Below, in pieces: positions 1 to 8,623 of a stretch of DNA of 35,493 bases (its first letter is position 1; each line of letters opens with the position of its first letter). A program made the translations under genes and the position numbers. The stretch is from Chlamydiales bacterium (GTDB lineage: Bacteria; Chlamydiota; Chlamydiia; Chlamydiales; Criblamydiaceae): NCBI GenBank assembly GCA_024233575.1, contig JACKPN010000017.1, positions 1-35,493 of the forward strand. The letters run 5' to 3'. The notes under the pieces are model-generated. The model saw only the letters and a program-made list of their open reading frames with translations, was not told where the DNA came from and searched no databases.

Positions 1-23
1 ACTTATACCAAAAGAGGTAAATA

Positions 24-959
24 TTACCTAGAGCCGGACACCAGATGTTCTCTTTTTGTTGAAAACGACTGCGCGATAAGCTTCAAAAGATCGATCAATA
101 GATCGATGTTGTTGATGTATTCTTGCTTCTCCTCCACATTGATTAAAGGACGATCTTGCAGTTGTTGCACCAGTTGTTCCATATCGCGCACGATTTGTTT
201 TAGGTCGACTCGGTGACTAACCGATCTTCGTTGCCTCTTTATCTCTTGCATGCGGTCAACAACAGACCGCATCTCTTTCTTAACTTGAGCGAGCTTATTG
301 ACGCTTGCAATGAAGGCATCGTTTTTGTTGCTGAACTTACGGGTATTCAGAGTGAAGTTCTTAAAAGTCTCCAGCATTTGTTCATACTTAGTTTCCAGCG
401 AGTCATGGGACGCTTCCAACTCAGCGAGCTTTGCGCATAGCTTGTCATTTTCATGTGCCAGTTTCTCCAACTCATCAAGATGCTGCTCATGCTCCTCTTC
501 CATTGCCTCCTGAAACTTCCTACGGATTGCGATCAGCTCATCATTGAGCAATTTATCGTCTTCAATAAACTCTTCATGCTGGTCGTTAAGTTCTTCTTCC
601 CGCTGGTTGAGCTTCTCAAAGTTGAGCACATGATCAGCGAGCTGACGTACTTTTTTTGTGAGGATATCTGCGAGGTCTTCAAGGTCGTTATAAGTATCAA
701 AGCGGGCGATGTAGTAGGCGCCGATCGCGTTGCAAACAAACAAGGCAGCACCGGCAACGATCAAAGTGGTTATGCCGATGATTGCAGCGATAATGGCAGT
801 TGCAGCGCCGACGATTGCTCCTGTAACGAGCAAGTAATAGGACCAGTGCTTATAGTTTCTTCCTTGGTAGTTGGAAACTTCTTCCTCTGTCTTATCATCT
901 CCGATAGCTCGCTTTATAACTTTAACCGCTTCTTTGGCAGCTACTTCGATAGAGCTCAT
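24..959 (-). CDS. IncA-like inclusion membrane protein (bilobed hydrophobic domain plus coiled coil)
   Basis: Predicted 311-residue protein. Residues about 41-84 form one long hydrophobic stretch broken near the middle by small and polar residues, which is the bilobed hydrophobic domain typical of chlamydial Inc proteins. The rest (about 100-270) is rich in Glu, Lys, Leu and Gln and reads as a long coiled coil, as in IncA. No classical cleavable signal peptide is seen, as expected for a type III-exported Inc. I chose the ATG at 957-959 because AGAGG lies six bases upstream; a TTG two codons earlier is possible. It is the last gene of the minus-strand array, behind two effector-like hypotheticals. 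By family knowledge such proteins sit in the inclusion membrane and can mediate fusion or host contact; that role is inferred here. It could instead be an ordinary membrane-bound coiled-coil protein. Confidence 0.7.
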   Translation of the reverse strand: MSSIEVAAKEAVKVIKRAIGDDKTEEEVSNYQGRNYKHWSYYLLVTGAIVGAATAIIAAIIGITTLIVAGAALFVCNAIGAYYIARFDTYNDLEDLADILTKKVRQLADHVLNFEKLNQREEELNDQHEEFIEDDKLLNDELIAIRRKFQEAMEEEHEQHLDELEKLAHENDKLCAKLAELEASHDSLETKYEQMLETFKNFTLNTRKFSNKNDAFIASVNKLAQVKKEMRSVVDRMQEIKRQRRSVSHRVDLKQIVRDMEQLVQQLQDRPLINVEEKQEYINNIDLLIDLLKLIAQSFSTKREHLVSGSR

Positions 960-1036
960 CTCCAACCTCTACGTGTAAATCTTTATTTTAAACACACAGA
1001 GTCATCTTAACCGATGAAGATTTTAGAGCAAGGATA

Positions 1037-2776
1037 TTACCCTTTTTCCCTAGGCATCTCAGTCACACTATCAACATCGTAATCGGTTATTGCTGAGCGA
1101 ATTGCATGAATTAGCATGGGTTCGTTCCTTTCATCGATGTTTAGATGATCAATAAAAAAACGTCCCGAGAACGTTACTGATCCGCCAACGTATCGGGCAT
1201 CGAGAATAGACTTGAGAACAAATGTTCCAAGCTTTTTTGAGGTCATATCAATATTTGGGCGACCAATGACATCTTGACCTATCTTTTTTCTTAACTCGAA
1301 GTCTCTGGACCAGGAAATCGAGTAACTCCCCTCTTCAAGCTGGGACTTAGAATCTATATCGATTGTGTATTTTGAACCGTCCAGGGGTTTGGCAACCACA
1401 TCGCCGTCATCAAGACAAGGAAATGCGCAACGAAATCGATCGTCAGCAATCGCTTGACCGGGAAAAGTCATCAAACGCAACAGGTTGAATTTAGGATCTA
1501 AACGTGTAGAATCGGGATTATTGAGATAAGATTTCGCTACCTTTTTTGCAGTACTTTCCGAAGCTTCCCAACCAAAACCATTTGCGTTCAGTCGGCATAA
1601 TAGTTTTCCTAAAACCATTTTTCTTTCGTCGCCCTTCCAGTCAGCTTCTACAATTTCAAACTGTTTGCCATTGATCATTAGACTTCTAGGAAGGAAGGTT
1701 TTGTCGCTTACTAATGTCCTGGTAATTTGGTGGTTTGGATCGGAATACTCTTGCAATAGATGATATTGCCTAGCATCGGGCTTCCAGATGAAACAACAAT
1801 TTGGCAGTTCTCTACAAAATGCTGCACCTCTTTTCCAGTTGGCAAAGATTCCCGTTATCTTAGCGTTGACTAACGACAGTCCTGTTCTTGATAACATCGA
1901 AGTAACATAGGTGATGACTTTACGTGCTTCATTGGTGTCTGGGTTAATATGGCGCATTATCAGCGCTTTTTGATCATTATCGAGCTCATCAATGGCTTGT
2001 AAAAGCTCTTTTCTTTCGAAAAAGTCCTTCAGATACTCGTTCTCATATCGTCTGGCAGGATCAACAATTTTGATTAGATCATTAATTTTATTGTATAACG
2101 CCACCAACTTTGTTGTTCTTTTCTTATGCAACGCGTCAATGAATGAGTTTCGCATGGTGAGGAAACGATCATGAATATCATAAAACAAAAAAGGAGGGTT
2201 CCTCACAGTTTTCTGAATCAATGAGCAGATATTGGGCTCCACATCGGTCGCTCCGGAGGATGCAGCATCATACTGGTCTGCTAGCATCCTATTGATCGTG
2301 CTATCGATTTTCTCCTGAAGGTGGCCTGTTGTAATCCCCTCGTGCACCAGAGACTTGCTGAAACGGCCTATTACCCTCAATTCAAATGAACTGCTCTTTT
2401 TCTCGATGACACGAAACTGATCGATGCTAGCGCTTCTCTCGATGCATGTTGATGAACTAGGCCGTCTAGGCGTGAGATTTCGCAGCGTACGCCCCGGCGA
2501 CCAACTGGCACGGTTCATGGGAGAGCGACCTCCACTAGAGAGAGGACTATTGCTTTCTGCGCTTTTCGATGAATGTGAAGTTGAAGAACCATCACTTGAA
2601 TAATCGAAGCAAACCGAGGAGGTGCCGAGATTTAAACTGGGGATGGAGTTTCTTCTTCCGGTAGGTGACTGATCGGTCAAGCGGATCCGAAAGGCTGTTC
2701 CGGGAGACCTCGGAGAAGATCGTTCATGGTGCTGGGAAATAGCCTGCCTAGGAGAGGAAACAGGTGAAATAGCCAT
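1037..2776 (-). CDS. Hypothetical protein with Ser/Pro/Arg-rich N-terminus, candidate secreted effector
   Basis: A 579-residue protein I do not recognise. Residues 1 to about 115 are low-complexity, with many Ser, Pro and Arg and repeated S-P pairs, so this part is probably disordered. From about 130 on it is a folded, mostly helical and then strand-rich region. A block near the middle with L-M-I-N-G and a later L-R-L-M-T resemble blocks in the next gene upstream in the array (L-V-I-N-G, F-W-L-M-T), so the two are probably distant tandem paralogues. No transmembrane segment or enzyme motif is visible. GGAGG lies six bases before the ATG, inside a hairpin that could control translation. Position beside yebC and the low-complexity N-terminus suggest a type III effector, but this is inference. 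Confidence 0.75.
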   Translation of the reverse strand: MAISPVSSPRQAISQHHERSSPRSPGTAFRIRLTDQSPTGRRNSIPSLNLGTSSVCFDYSSDGSSTSHSSKSAESNSPLSSGGRSPMNRASWSPGRTLRNLTPRRPSSSTCIERSASIDQFRVIEKKSSSFELRVIGRFSKSLVHEGITTGHLQEKIDSTINRMLADQYDAASSGATDVEPNICSLIQKTVRNPPFLFYDIHDRFLTMRNSFIDALHKKRTTKLVALYNKINDLIKIVDPARRYENEYLKDFFERKELLQAIDELDNDQKALIMRHINPDTNEARKVITYVTSMLSRTGLSLVNAKITGIFANWKRGAAFCRELPNCCFIWKPDARQYHLLQEYSDPNHQITRTLVSDKTFLPRSLMINGKQFEIVEADWKGDERKMVLGKLLCRLNANGFGWEASESTAKKVAKSYLNNPDSTRLDPKFNLLRLMTFPGQAIADDRFRCAFPCLDDGDVVAKPLDGSKYTIDIDSKSQLEEGSYSISWSRDFELRKKIGQDVIGRPNIDMTSKKLGTFVLKSILDARYVGGSVTFSGRFFIDHLNIDERNEPMLIHAIRSAITDYDVDSVTEMPREKG

Positions 2777-2808
2777 AAAAATCCTCCATGATCTTATTTT
2801 TATGGAGG
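2774..2808 (-). promoter_or_regulatory. Hairpin covering the Shine-Dalgarno and start codon of the 579-residue protein gene
   Basis: In the mRNA of the minus strand, CCUCCAU (2808-2802) is perfectly complementary to AUGGAGG (2789-2783), which contains the Shine-Dalgarno sequence. The overlapping stretch CCAUAAAAAU (2805-2796) is also perfectly complementary to AUUUUUAUGG (2782-2773), which contains the start codon. The two pairings share the CCAU bases and exclude each other; either would hide a key initiation element. A translational switch or thermosensor is inferred only. Confidence 0.45.
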
Positions 2809-2827
2809 AATCGTAATCTCCAACATA

Positions 2828-4144
2828 TTAAGAGTCAATATACAGCTGACTCTTTCTTAACACTCTAAAATCTTTGAGTACTTTCTCTACCCAAAAAGGA
2901 TCAACCGTTACCAACTTTAAATTTCTAATAAAAATTTTAGAGAATCCGTTTTCAACGGTGACATATAGGTCCATGCTGAGAACTGGCGAGTGGCTAGCAG
3001 TCGGCACGTAGAATTCCACTGAACGTTCCTCAGTAAGAGAAAACGATTCATCATCGATGAACTGGATCGTGATTTCTTTGGTTATCGCAAAGTTCAGAGA
3101 TATTATTGGAGGACTTAGAATCGGCAGTTTCTCCCCCACGCAATTTAGAATTTCCCCCCATGACCCTAACGTCATTAGCCAAAAAATTTTAGGGAAATCA
3201 TGACCATTCATGATCGAATGTAGTTTTTCCTCTACGTCAGTTGTATATAGGTGCTGCAAGATAACTCGCATAACCTGTTCGATAAACCCAGGCTTTGTAC
3301 AATGGGAAAAATCAATCGTTTCACCATTGATGACCAGTCGTTCAAAACAAAGGGTCTCCCCTCTAACGATCGTATCGACAACCTCTTTTGGATTTTTGCT
3401 GGCGAAAGCGTCCTTTCTCTCCACACAGTAAAGAGGATCCCGCGTAATAGCCTCAAAGATAGCCGAAATGGCTATTTCTCGTTCGATGATCTCTTTATAT
3501 TTGCGCTCCACCCGTTGAAGTAGGGAGATAAATTCCTTTCTCGTTGCTGTGCCACAAATGATACTTTCGACGGCGCGGGCAACCTGATCATTACGCATCT
3601 CGGGCATCTGATTCAATTTCTCATAATATTGAAGGAAAATCTGAGGCGAATTTTTCGAAACTTCTGCAATCATGCACACAACATTCCTCAAGCTTGCCGT
3701 CACCTCTTCACTATGGGTACGTTCATTAATCCGTTTGATGATTTCCGTCAGTTTATCATTCAGGGGCTTCAACGCTCCCTTAACGCAGTTCTGATCTGCC
3801 CTTGCCATCAAGCGAAAATCTTCGGCATCAGCAAGAGTGACAATAGGTGTTTCTGTTATCTTTTCACGGACTGCAGAATGAAAATAGCGTTCAATGAGAC
3901 TAGTGATTTTTTGATTGAACGGTTCTTCCATACACCACTTCTCCGCCTGCTCAATGATTGGAAACGGAGGCACACTGGATTTCCCCCGCGGCGTGTAGGT
4001 TTTCGGCGTTGGTGGCTTAATAGCAATAACCGGGGTGGAATAGGATCGCCCCCGAGCAATCTGTGATGTTCTTTGAGATCCAATATCCAACGATGGTGCT
4101 TTAGTAAAGACAGGAGGGGGAAAATTATTGACAGGCTGCGACAT
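2828..4144 (-). CDS. Hypothetical protein, probable distant paralogue of the following gene
   Basis: A 438-residue protein I do not recognise. The first 65 or so residues are rich in Pro, Ser, Thr and basic residues and probably disordered; the remainder looks folded, helical in the middle and strand-rich at the end. It shares with its downstream neighbour the layout of disordered N-terminus, helical middle, an L-V-I-N-G block, an F-W-L-M-T block and a strand-rich C-terminal part. Identity is low, so the relationship is an inference from order and spacing. The start ATG has only a weak GUGAG upstream. It lies 44 bases after pabB and 51 before the next gene, so it is probably cotranscribed. 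No catalytic motif, signal peptide or membrane segment is seen. A secreted effector is possible. Confidence 0.7.
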   Translation of the reverse strand: MSQPVNNFPPPVFTKAPSLDIGSQRTSQIARGRSYSTPVIAIKPPTPKTYTPRGKSSVPPFPIIEQAEKWCMEEPFNQKITSLIERYFHSAVREKITETPIVTLADAEDFRLMARADQNCVKGALKPLNDKLTEIIKRINERTHSEEVTASLRNVVCMIAEVSKNSPQIFLQYYEKLNQMPEMRNDQVARAVESIICGTATRKEFISLLQRVERKYKEIIEREIAISAIFEAITRDPLYCVERKDAFASKNPKEVVDTIVRGETLCFERLVINGETIDFSHCTKPGFIEQVMRVILQHLYTTDVEEKLHSIMNGHDFPKIFWLMTLGSWGEILNCVGEKLPILSPPIISLNFAITKEITIQFIDDESFSLTEERSVEFYVPTASHSPVLSMDLYVTVENGFSKIFIRNLKLVTVDPFWVEKVLKDFRVLRKSQLYIDS

Positions 4145-4188
4145 CTCACTATCCGATTTTTTTGTTACGGTAATGACAAATCATCGCT

Positions 4189-5478
4189 TTAAATGCAACA
4201 CCCTAAAGCTTTAAACAAAGATTCTCCCTTGTATAAGGTCTCATCATATTCTTTATCGGGGTCGGAATCGATAACCACAGCTCCTCCAAGCTGCAGATCA
4301 ACCTGATCCCTACTGCATGACAAGGTTCTGATGGCAACATTGAAGTCAAAGTCGCCATTACCGGCAAAGTATCCGATCGCTCCCGTATAGATGCCGCGCC
4401 TACGTTTTTCAATAGCAGCGATTACCTCCATGGAGCGTAATTTAGGACATCCGGTGATCGATCCTGCAGGGAAGCAGCTGCGGACAGCGTCAACGGGATG
4501 GACCGATGGTTCCAGGACCGAGGTAATGATCGACAGCAAATGGAAGACATTCGTGTATGCTTCGCATTGCCAAATCTTTTCTGTCGCCACAGTGCCGGGG
4601 ATGCTGATCTTTGCCAAATCATTACGCATGAGATCGGTAATCATCAGCAGTTCGGACCGTTCTTTCTCTGACCGCAGCAACTGATGCATATTCTGGCGAT
4701 CTTCTTCGGGTGTTACACCGCGTGGCATGGTTCCTTTTATCGGTCGAGTTTCCAAAGTACCGCCTGTGCAGGAGAGAAAACGCTCCGGTGAAGATGAAAC
4801 AACGACTTGGGTGCCATAATTAAGATAAGCAGAAAAAGGTGCAGGATTATGCTCATGGAGTTTGATAAAAAATGCTGCAGGGTCGTAGCTGCCTTGGCAT
4901 ATCACCTGCTGAGACAGATTGACCTGATAGACCTCGCCCAAGCGGATTAACTCTTTTGCCGCTTCGATATTATTCTTGTAGTCTTGACGATTTGCCAGCT
5001 GCCGGATACATGTCAGAGAGTCTGTAACGCTGGTACGTTCATCATAAGGAAGGATTTCCGTTACTGCTGAGCGTACATATTCCTTTTCATGATCATCATG
5101 GTGATCATATTCAATAACGTTGGCATACCGCACGAATCGCGCATCAGGAAGATTCCCGCCGATGTAAGGCATTGGCCGATCATAGTCGGCAAAGGCGCCC
5201 ATCTCATAAGCGAAATACCCTACCCACTCGGGTACAGCATCATCCCTTGTGAGTGTTATTAGCCGCTTCAGCGCCTCCCAAGGATTGACGCCTTCTAATT
5301 TCTTCACACCTTTATGGCTGCGATGCTCAGCACGCTCGCCAGAAATCACGATTTCTTCTATAGGATGTCTACAAAGGAATGAACGTCGCGCAGAATCGTA
5401 GGTATTGCCAGAGAGAAGCAGCGCACACGGAGCCTGAATCTCACTCTTCCATGTTGTGGTAAACCTCGTCGACATCAT
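4189..5478 (-). CDS. pabB: Aminodeoxychorismate synthase component I
   Basis: Chorismate-utilising enzyme, about 429 residues, that would add an amino group to chorismate for p-aminobenzoate and folate synthesis. The central and C-terminal parts carry the typical signatures: R-P-I-K-G-T-M-P-R-G, the S-I-T-G-C-P-K-L-R-S-M block, and G-A-I-G-Y-F-A-G near the end. The lysine in P-I-K-G-T marks PabB; anthranilate synthase TrpE has P-I-A-G-T at that place. The start is uncertain: the reading frame opens inside the 3' end of yebC (overlap about 38 bases), and the ATGs at 5478 and 5475 are the best candidates, suggesting translational coupling. No glutamine amidotransferase (pabA) and no pabC lie beside it, so ammonia supply must come from a subunit encoded elsewhere or from free ammonia. 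Confidence 0.9.
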   Translation of the reverse strand: MMSTRFTTTWKSEIQAPCALLLSGNTYDSARRSFLCRHPIEEIVISGERAEHRSHKGVKKLEGVNPWEALKRLITLTRDDAVPEWVGYFAYEMGAFADYDRPMPYIGGNLPDARFVRYANVIEYDHHDDHEKEYVRSAVTEILPYDERTSVTDSLTCIRQLANRQDYKNNIEAAKELIRLGEVYQVNLSQQVICQGSYDPAAFFIKLHEHNPAPFSAYLNYGTQVVVSSSPERFLSCTGGTLETRPIKGTMPRGVTPEEDRQNMHQLLRSEKERSELLMITDLMRNDLAKISIPGTVATEKIWQCEAYTNVFHLLSIITSVLEPSVHPVDAVRSCFPAGSITGCPKLRSMEVIAAIEKRRRGIYTGAIGYFAGNGDFDFNVAIRTLSCSRDQVDLQLGGAVVIDSDPDKEYDETLYKGESLFKALGCCI

Positions 5479-6157
5479 CGATATTTTCCAGCCATTCAAT
5501 CAGCGCTTCGTTCGCCTGTTTTGTTTCCTCATCGCAAGTGATGGTCGTTTTTGGAATCATCTCCAGTGAAGCATCCTCACAGGGAACTTCTTGCATTTCG
5601 ATGGCATCTTTCACGTTATACAGATCAGAAGGATCGGTAGTGATGATATAGCAGTCTTCTTCAACTTCAAAATCTTCGGCACCGGCTTCAGTGGCAAGAA
5701 GAAACAGCTCCTCTTCGACAACGCCATTACGTTGTACTTGGATCACTCCCTTGCGGTCGAAATTGAAAGCGACAGATCCTGGACTGGCGATGCTGCCACC
5801 TCTTTTGTTCGTAGCGATACGCATGTCTGAAGCGGTACGATTTTTGTTATCTGTCATCGCCTCAACGATAATGCCGACGCCACCATGACCATACAGCTCA
5901 TAGGTAAGCTCATCGTAGTTTGCCTGATCGGCACTTGCCGCTTTTTTGATATTGCGATCTACGACATCATTAGGAACATTGGCAGCTTTAGCTTTTTGCA
6001 GCGCTAAGCGAAGGCGCGGATTAGCTTTTGGGTCGGCGCCGCCTATTTTAACAGCGCTGATAATTTCCTTCGCGATGCGGGAGAATGCTTTTCCCTTTTT
6101 AGCGTCTGCTCGTTCTTTTTTATGTTTGATATTTGCCCATTTGCTATGGCCAGCCAT
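5441..6157 (-). CDS. yebC: YebC/PmpR-family protein
   Basis: 238 residues, the usual family length, starting with the hallmark M-A-G-H-S-K-W-A-N-I-K-H-K-K block. The family was long called a DNA-binding regulator; members have more recently been linked to relief of ribosome stalling on difficult sequences, so the role is not settled. The ATG is preceded by AGAGG at a suitable distance. It lies 11 bases after the SprT-like gene and its end overlaps pabB, so it is part of the prfB array. From memory, C. trachomatis has yebC (CT457) next to the Tarp effector gene; here pabB and unrecognised genes sit on that side. Confidence 0.95.
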   Translation of the reverse strand: MAGHSKWANIKHKKERADAKKGKAFSRIAKEIISAVKIGGADPKANPRLRLALQKAKAANVPNDVVDRNIKKAASADQANYDELTYELYGHGGVGIIVEAMTDNKNRTASDMRIATNKRGGSIASPGSVAFNFDRKGVIQVQRNGVVEEELFLLATEAGAEDFEVEEDCYIITTDPSDLYNVKDAIEMQEVPCEDASLEMIPKTTITCDEETKQANEALIEWLENIDDVDEVYHNMEE

Positions 6158-6168
6158 TGTTAATACCT

Positions 6169-6843
6169 CTACATCATAAATAATTTATCTAAATGTGTGT
6201 CGATCCAGCGCTTCGCTCTGTCATAGTGGCGATGCTGCCGTTCACGCTCATTAAATTCTTCTGTATGGATCTTCTGCCTTCCCGTATGCATCGTATGCGC
6301 AGGACAAACATGGTGAAGCATCTCATGGTAGATGACAAAATTAACAAGATAGTCAGGGAAAAAGGTGCGGTCGAGCATCCGATGGATCTTGATCAGCCGC
6401 GTGGATGCATGATACAAACCGAAAGTCACGCGGCTGCGGCGCCTGCGCTGCTTATCTCCAAACCAGGTGATGTGCAGATTCAGCAAGTTGTTAAAATATT
6501 CGTCGTTGACTTCATTATACAACGCTTTGAGATCATAAACATCGCCTTTTGTTTGCAGCTTGCTTAGATCAAGCGTGTAGGAGTAATCGTGCTTGAGAAT
6601 ATTCTCCTCAATGTACGCTCTGACTGCCGGCGTCACATTGCTGTTGACCTGGCGGATATGGCAAGCCACTTCCTCAATGATATTTTTTGGAGCGTTCAGG
6701 AACATCTTGTGCATGGAGACTTTCGTGCAAGATGGTTCCCATTTGACACTGAGCATCGTAGTCCGGTTGTTATTGATACGCAGCTGAACCTTTTTCTTTG
6801 TTGCCTCTTCAATCTCACGTTGGAAACTGTACAGGTCTTCCAT
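6169..6843 (-). CDS. SprT-like zinc metallopeptidase domain protein
   Basis: 224 residues. The C-terminal half has a H-E-M-L-H (HExxH) zinc site in the context V-I-Y-H-E-M-L-H-H, followed about 20 residues later by further His and Glu residues, and basic motifs typical of SprT/WSS1-type peptidases. The N-terminal half (about 1-90) is not recognised. The domain family includes DNA-protein crosslink proteases and YgjP-like proteins; the substrate here is unknown. Start ATG follows the stop of the acetyltransferase gene by three bases, and the end of that gene supplies the GAGAGG ribosome site. Likely cytoplasmic. Confidence 0.75.
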   Translation of the reverse strand: MEDLYSFQREIEEATKKKVQLRINNNRTTMLSVKWEPSCTKVSMHKMFLNAPKNIIEEVACHIRQVNSNVTPAVRAYIEENILKHDYSYTLDLSKLQTKGDVYDLKALYNEVNDEYFNNLLNLHITWFGDKQRRRRSRVTFGLYHASTRLIKIHRMLDRTFFPDYLVNFVIYHEMLHHVCPAHTMHTGRQKIHTEEFNERERQHRHYDRAKRWIDTHLDKLFMM

Positions 6844-6846
6844 AAT

Positions 6847-7374
6847 TTAGATTTCCCTCTCCATAAATACGCGCGCGGTATATTCACCGTTGGTCTCCTT
6901 AATCCACTTTTCCTGTCTTCCAAATTCTTTAAAGCCAAAGCGCTTGTACAAACGGATTGCAGGATTGTCAGCATAGACTTGCAAATGCAGCAACTCGATA
7001 CGGAACTTGGTCTTTGCGAGATGAATCAAATTACTGAGCAGCTCGCTGCCCACTTTTTTACCACGATGGTCCGGAGAGACAATGATGCCGAACTCGCATT
7101 GATGCGCCAATTTTTTATAGGGCTGAAGGTATAAGGTAATTAACCCGACAGGTTTGCCGTTAAGGGTAGCTGTCAGGCTGCAACGGTAACGATGGAAGCC
7201 GATCCAGCGCATGACGGCATCGTCGATCTCGACCTCGTCGAGCATCGGAAACCAACGGTTGACAGAAGGGTCGAGCAGCCATTGTTTGAGATGATCGGCA
7301 TCGCCTTGCTCGGTATACCGGATATCGACACCTAATGATGAACGTTGGGGTTCGTCAGTGTGTTTTTTTGTCAT
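6847..7374 (-). CDS. GNAT-family N-acetyltransferase
   Basis: 175 residues with the GNAT fold pattern: an early W-L-D-P-S-V-N-R-W segment as in RimJ/RimL-like enzymes, the acetyl-CoA loop G-K-K-V-G-S-E-L-L (Q/RxxGxG/A-like) about residues 102-110, and the late D-N-P-A-I-R-L-Y-K-R-F-G-F-K-E signature. Such enzymes acetylate N-terminal or side-chain amines of proteins or small molecules; the substrate is not evident. The ATG starts three bases after the prfB stop codon, with the AAGGAG near the end of prfB as a probable ribosome site. Tight coupling to prfB agrees with the chlamydial gene order as I remember it and makes a translation-related target plausible but unproven. Confidence 0.85.
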   Translation of the reverse strand: MTKKHTDEPQRSSLGVDIRYTEQGDADHLKQWLLDPSVNRWFPMLDEVEIDDAVMRWIGFHRYRCSLTATLNGKPVGLITLYLQPYKKLAHQCEFGIIVSPDHRGKKVGSELLSNLIHLAKTKFRIELLHLQVYADNPAIRLYKRFGFKEFGRQEKWIKETNGEYTARVFMEREI

Positions 7375-7377
7375 AGC

Positions 7378-8473
7378 CTATCCAAACTCCTTTAAGTAAG
7401 CGTATACAAAGTCATCGATGTCGCCATCCATGACGGAATCGATGTTCCCTGCTTCGAACTTTGTACGCGTATCTTTAACAAGCGTATAAGGTTGAAACAC
7501 GTAATTACGAATTTGACTACCCCAGGCAATATCGCGCTTTTCACCGCCTAGCTGCTCCATGGCCTTCTCACGCTCTTCGACCTCTTTCTCATAAAGCTTT
7601 GAGCGCAGCATTTTAAAACAGGTTTCTTTGTTTTGCATCTGGCTTCTTTGCGATTGGCAGGAGACCACTATCCCTGTAGGAATGTGGGTGATCCGTACTG
7701 CGGAGTCGGTTTTGTTAACATGTTGCCCGCCGGCTCCTGATGCTCGGTAGGTATCTACTCTGATGTCATCGGGGCGCACTTCGATGTTAATGTCATCGGT
7801 AATTTCTGGAGTAACATCAACGGAGGCGAAGCTGGTATGTCGCCGCGCATTGCTGTCGAAAGGGGAGATCCGCACAAGGCGATGTACACCTTTTTCTGCT
7901 TTAGCATACCCAAAAGCATAACTGCCGGAAAGCTTGAGGGTGATACTTTTTATTCCTGCAACTTCACCAGCCTCCTGGTCGACAACTTCGACCTTCCATT
8001 CGCGTCTTGCCGCCCAGCGTTGGTACATGCGCGCCATCATTTGCACCCAATCGCACGCCTCTGTTCCCCCTGCTCCGGCGTTGATGCTAAGGTAGCAGTT
8101 CTTGCTATCCAGTTCACCAGAGAGCATACGGCGCACCTCCAGCTCATCAATCTCATGTTCGATACGGCCTAATTCAGTCAGCAGCTCTTCAACAAGCCCT
8201 TCGTCTTCCATCTCGAAAGCTTCAGGGAGGAGCGAAGCTACGTCCTCAAATTTTTTCTTTACATCCCTGCAAGGGATCGTCCATGCCTTCAGCTGGTTAC
8301 AGCTATCGATCACCTGTTGAGCTTTCTCATTGTCGAGCCAGAAATCAGGCTCTTCCATCTTCTGTTCCAGTTCTTTGACTTCAGCTTCTTTTTTAGCTAA
8401 GTCAAAGATACCTCCACATGTGAAGGATGCGCTCTTCGGCTTCCTTGATACGCTGCTGTGTCTCGCTGTTCAT
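7378..8473 (-). CDS. prfB: Peptide chain release factor 2, made by programmed +1 frameshift
   Basis: Release factor for UGA and UAA. The gene starts with ATG at 8473-8471 and runs 23 codons to an in-frame UGA at 8404-8402; shifting +1 at CUU-UGA-C gives a 364-residue protein, matching the family length. The slip site reads UGG AGG UAU CUU UGA C, so an internal Shine-Dalgarno (GGAGG) stands three bases before the CUU slip codon, as in the classical RF2 autoregulatory site. The main body has the G-G-Q peptidyl-hydrolysis motif (S-G-A-G-G-Q-H-V-N) and the RF2-specific S-P-F recognition motif. A plain ORF call would miss the first 38 residues. It is the first gene of a minus-strand operon with a strong promoter at 8514-8542. 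Confidence 0.97.
8399..8411 (-). promoter_or_regulatory. RF2 programmed +1 frameshift site
   Basis: On the minus strand the bases read GGAGG-UAU-CUU-UGA-C across the end of the zero frame. High RF2 levels terminate at the UGA; low levels let the ribosome slip into the +1 frame and complete RF2. This is a seen sequence element with a well-established mechanism. Confidence 0.93.
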
Positions 8474-8513
8474 AACGCCCTCTCAGGGTAATTGTCAATT
8501 TTTTCCTAAGAGG

Positions 8514-8542
8514 ATTTTACACAGAGAAAGTTATAATGTCAA
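8514..8542 (-). promoter_or_regulatory. Sigma70-type promoter of the prfB operon
   Basis: Read on the minus strand: TTGACA (8542-8537), a 17-base spacer, and TAAAAT (8519-8514). The -35 box is consensus and the -10 box differs in one base. Transcription would start near 8507, about 34 bases before the prfB ATG. No other good promoter is seen until the end of yebC, so it probably serves the whole array. Confidence 0.7.
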
Positions 8543-8623
8543 AAGGTACGAACGCCAAAAATATCTTTTAAACAAACCCCTCTTTTTCTACAGTAGAGCT
8601 CGATTTTAAAACATTGTACCCCT

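Noticed and set aside
453..1010. 185-residue ORF on the plus strand opposite the IncA-like gene
   Set aside because: It is the antisense of the coiled-coil and hydrophobic region; Cys/Val/Asp-rich shadow composition, no ribosome site.
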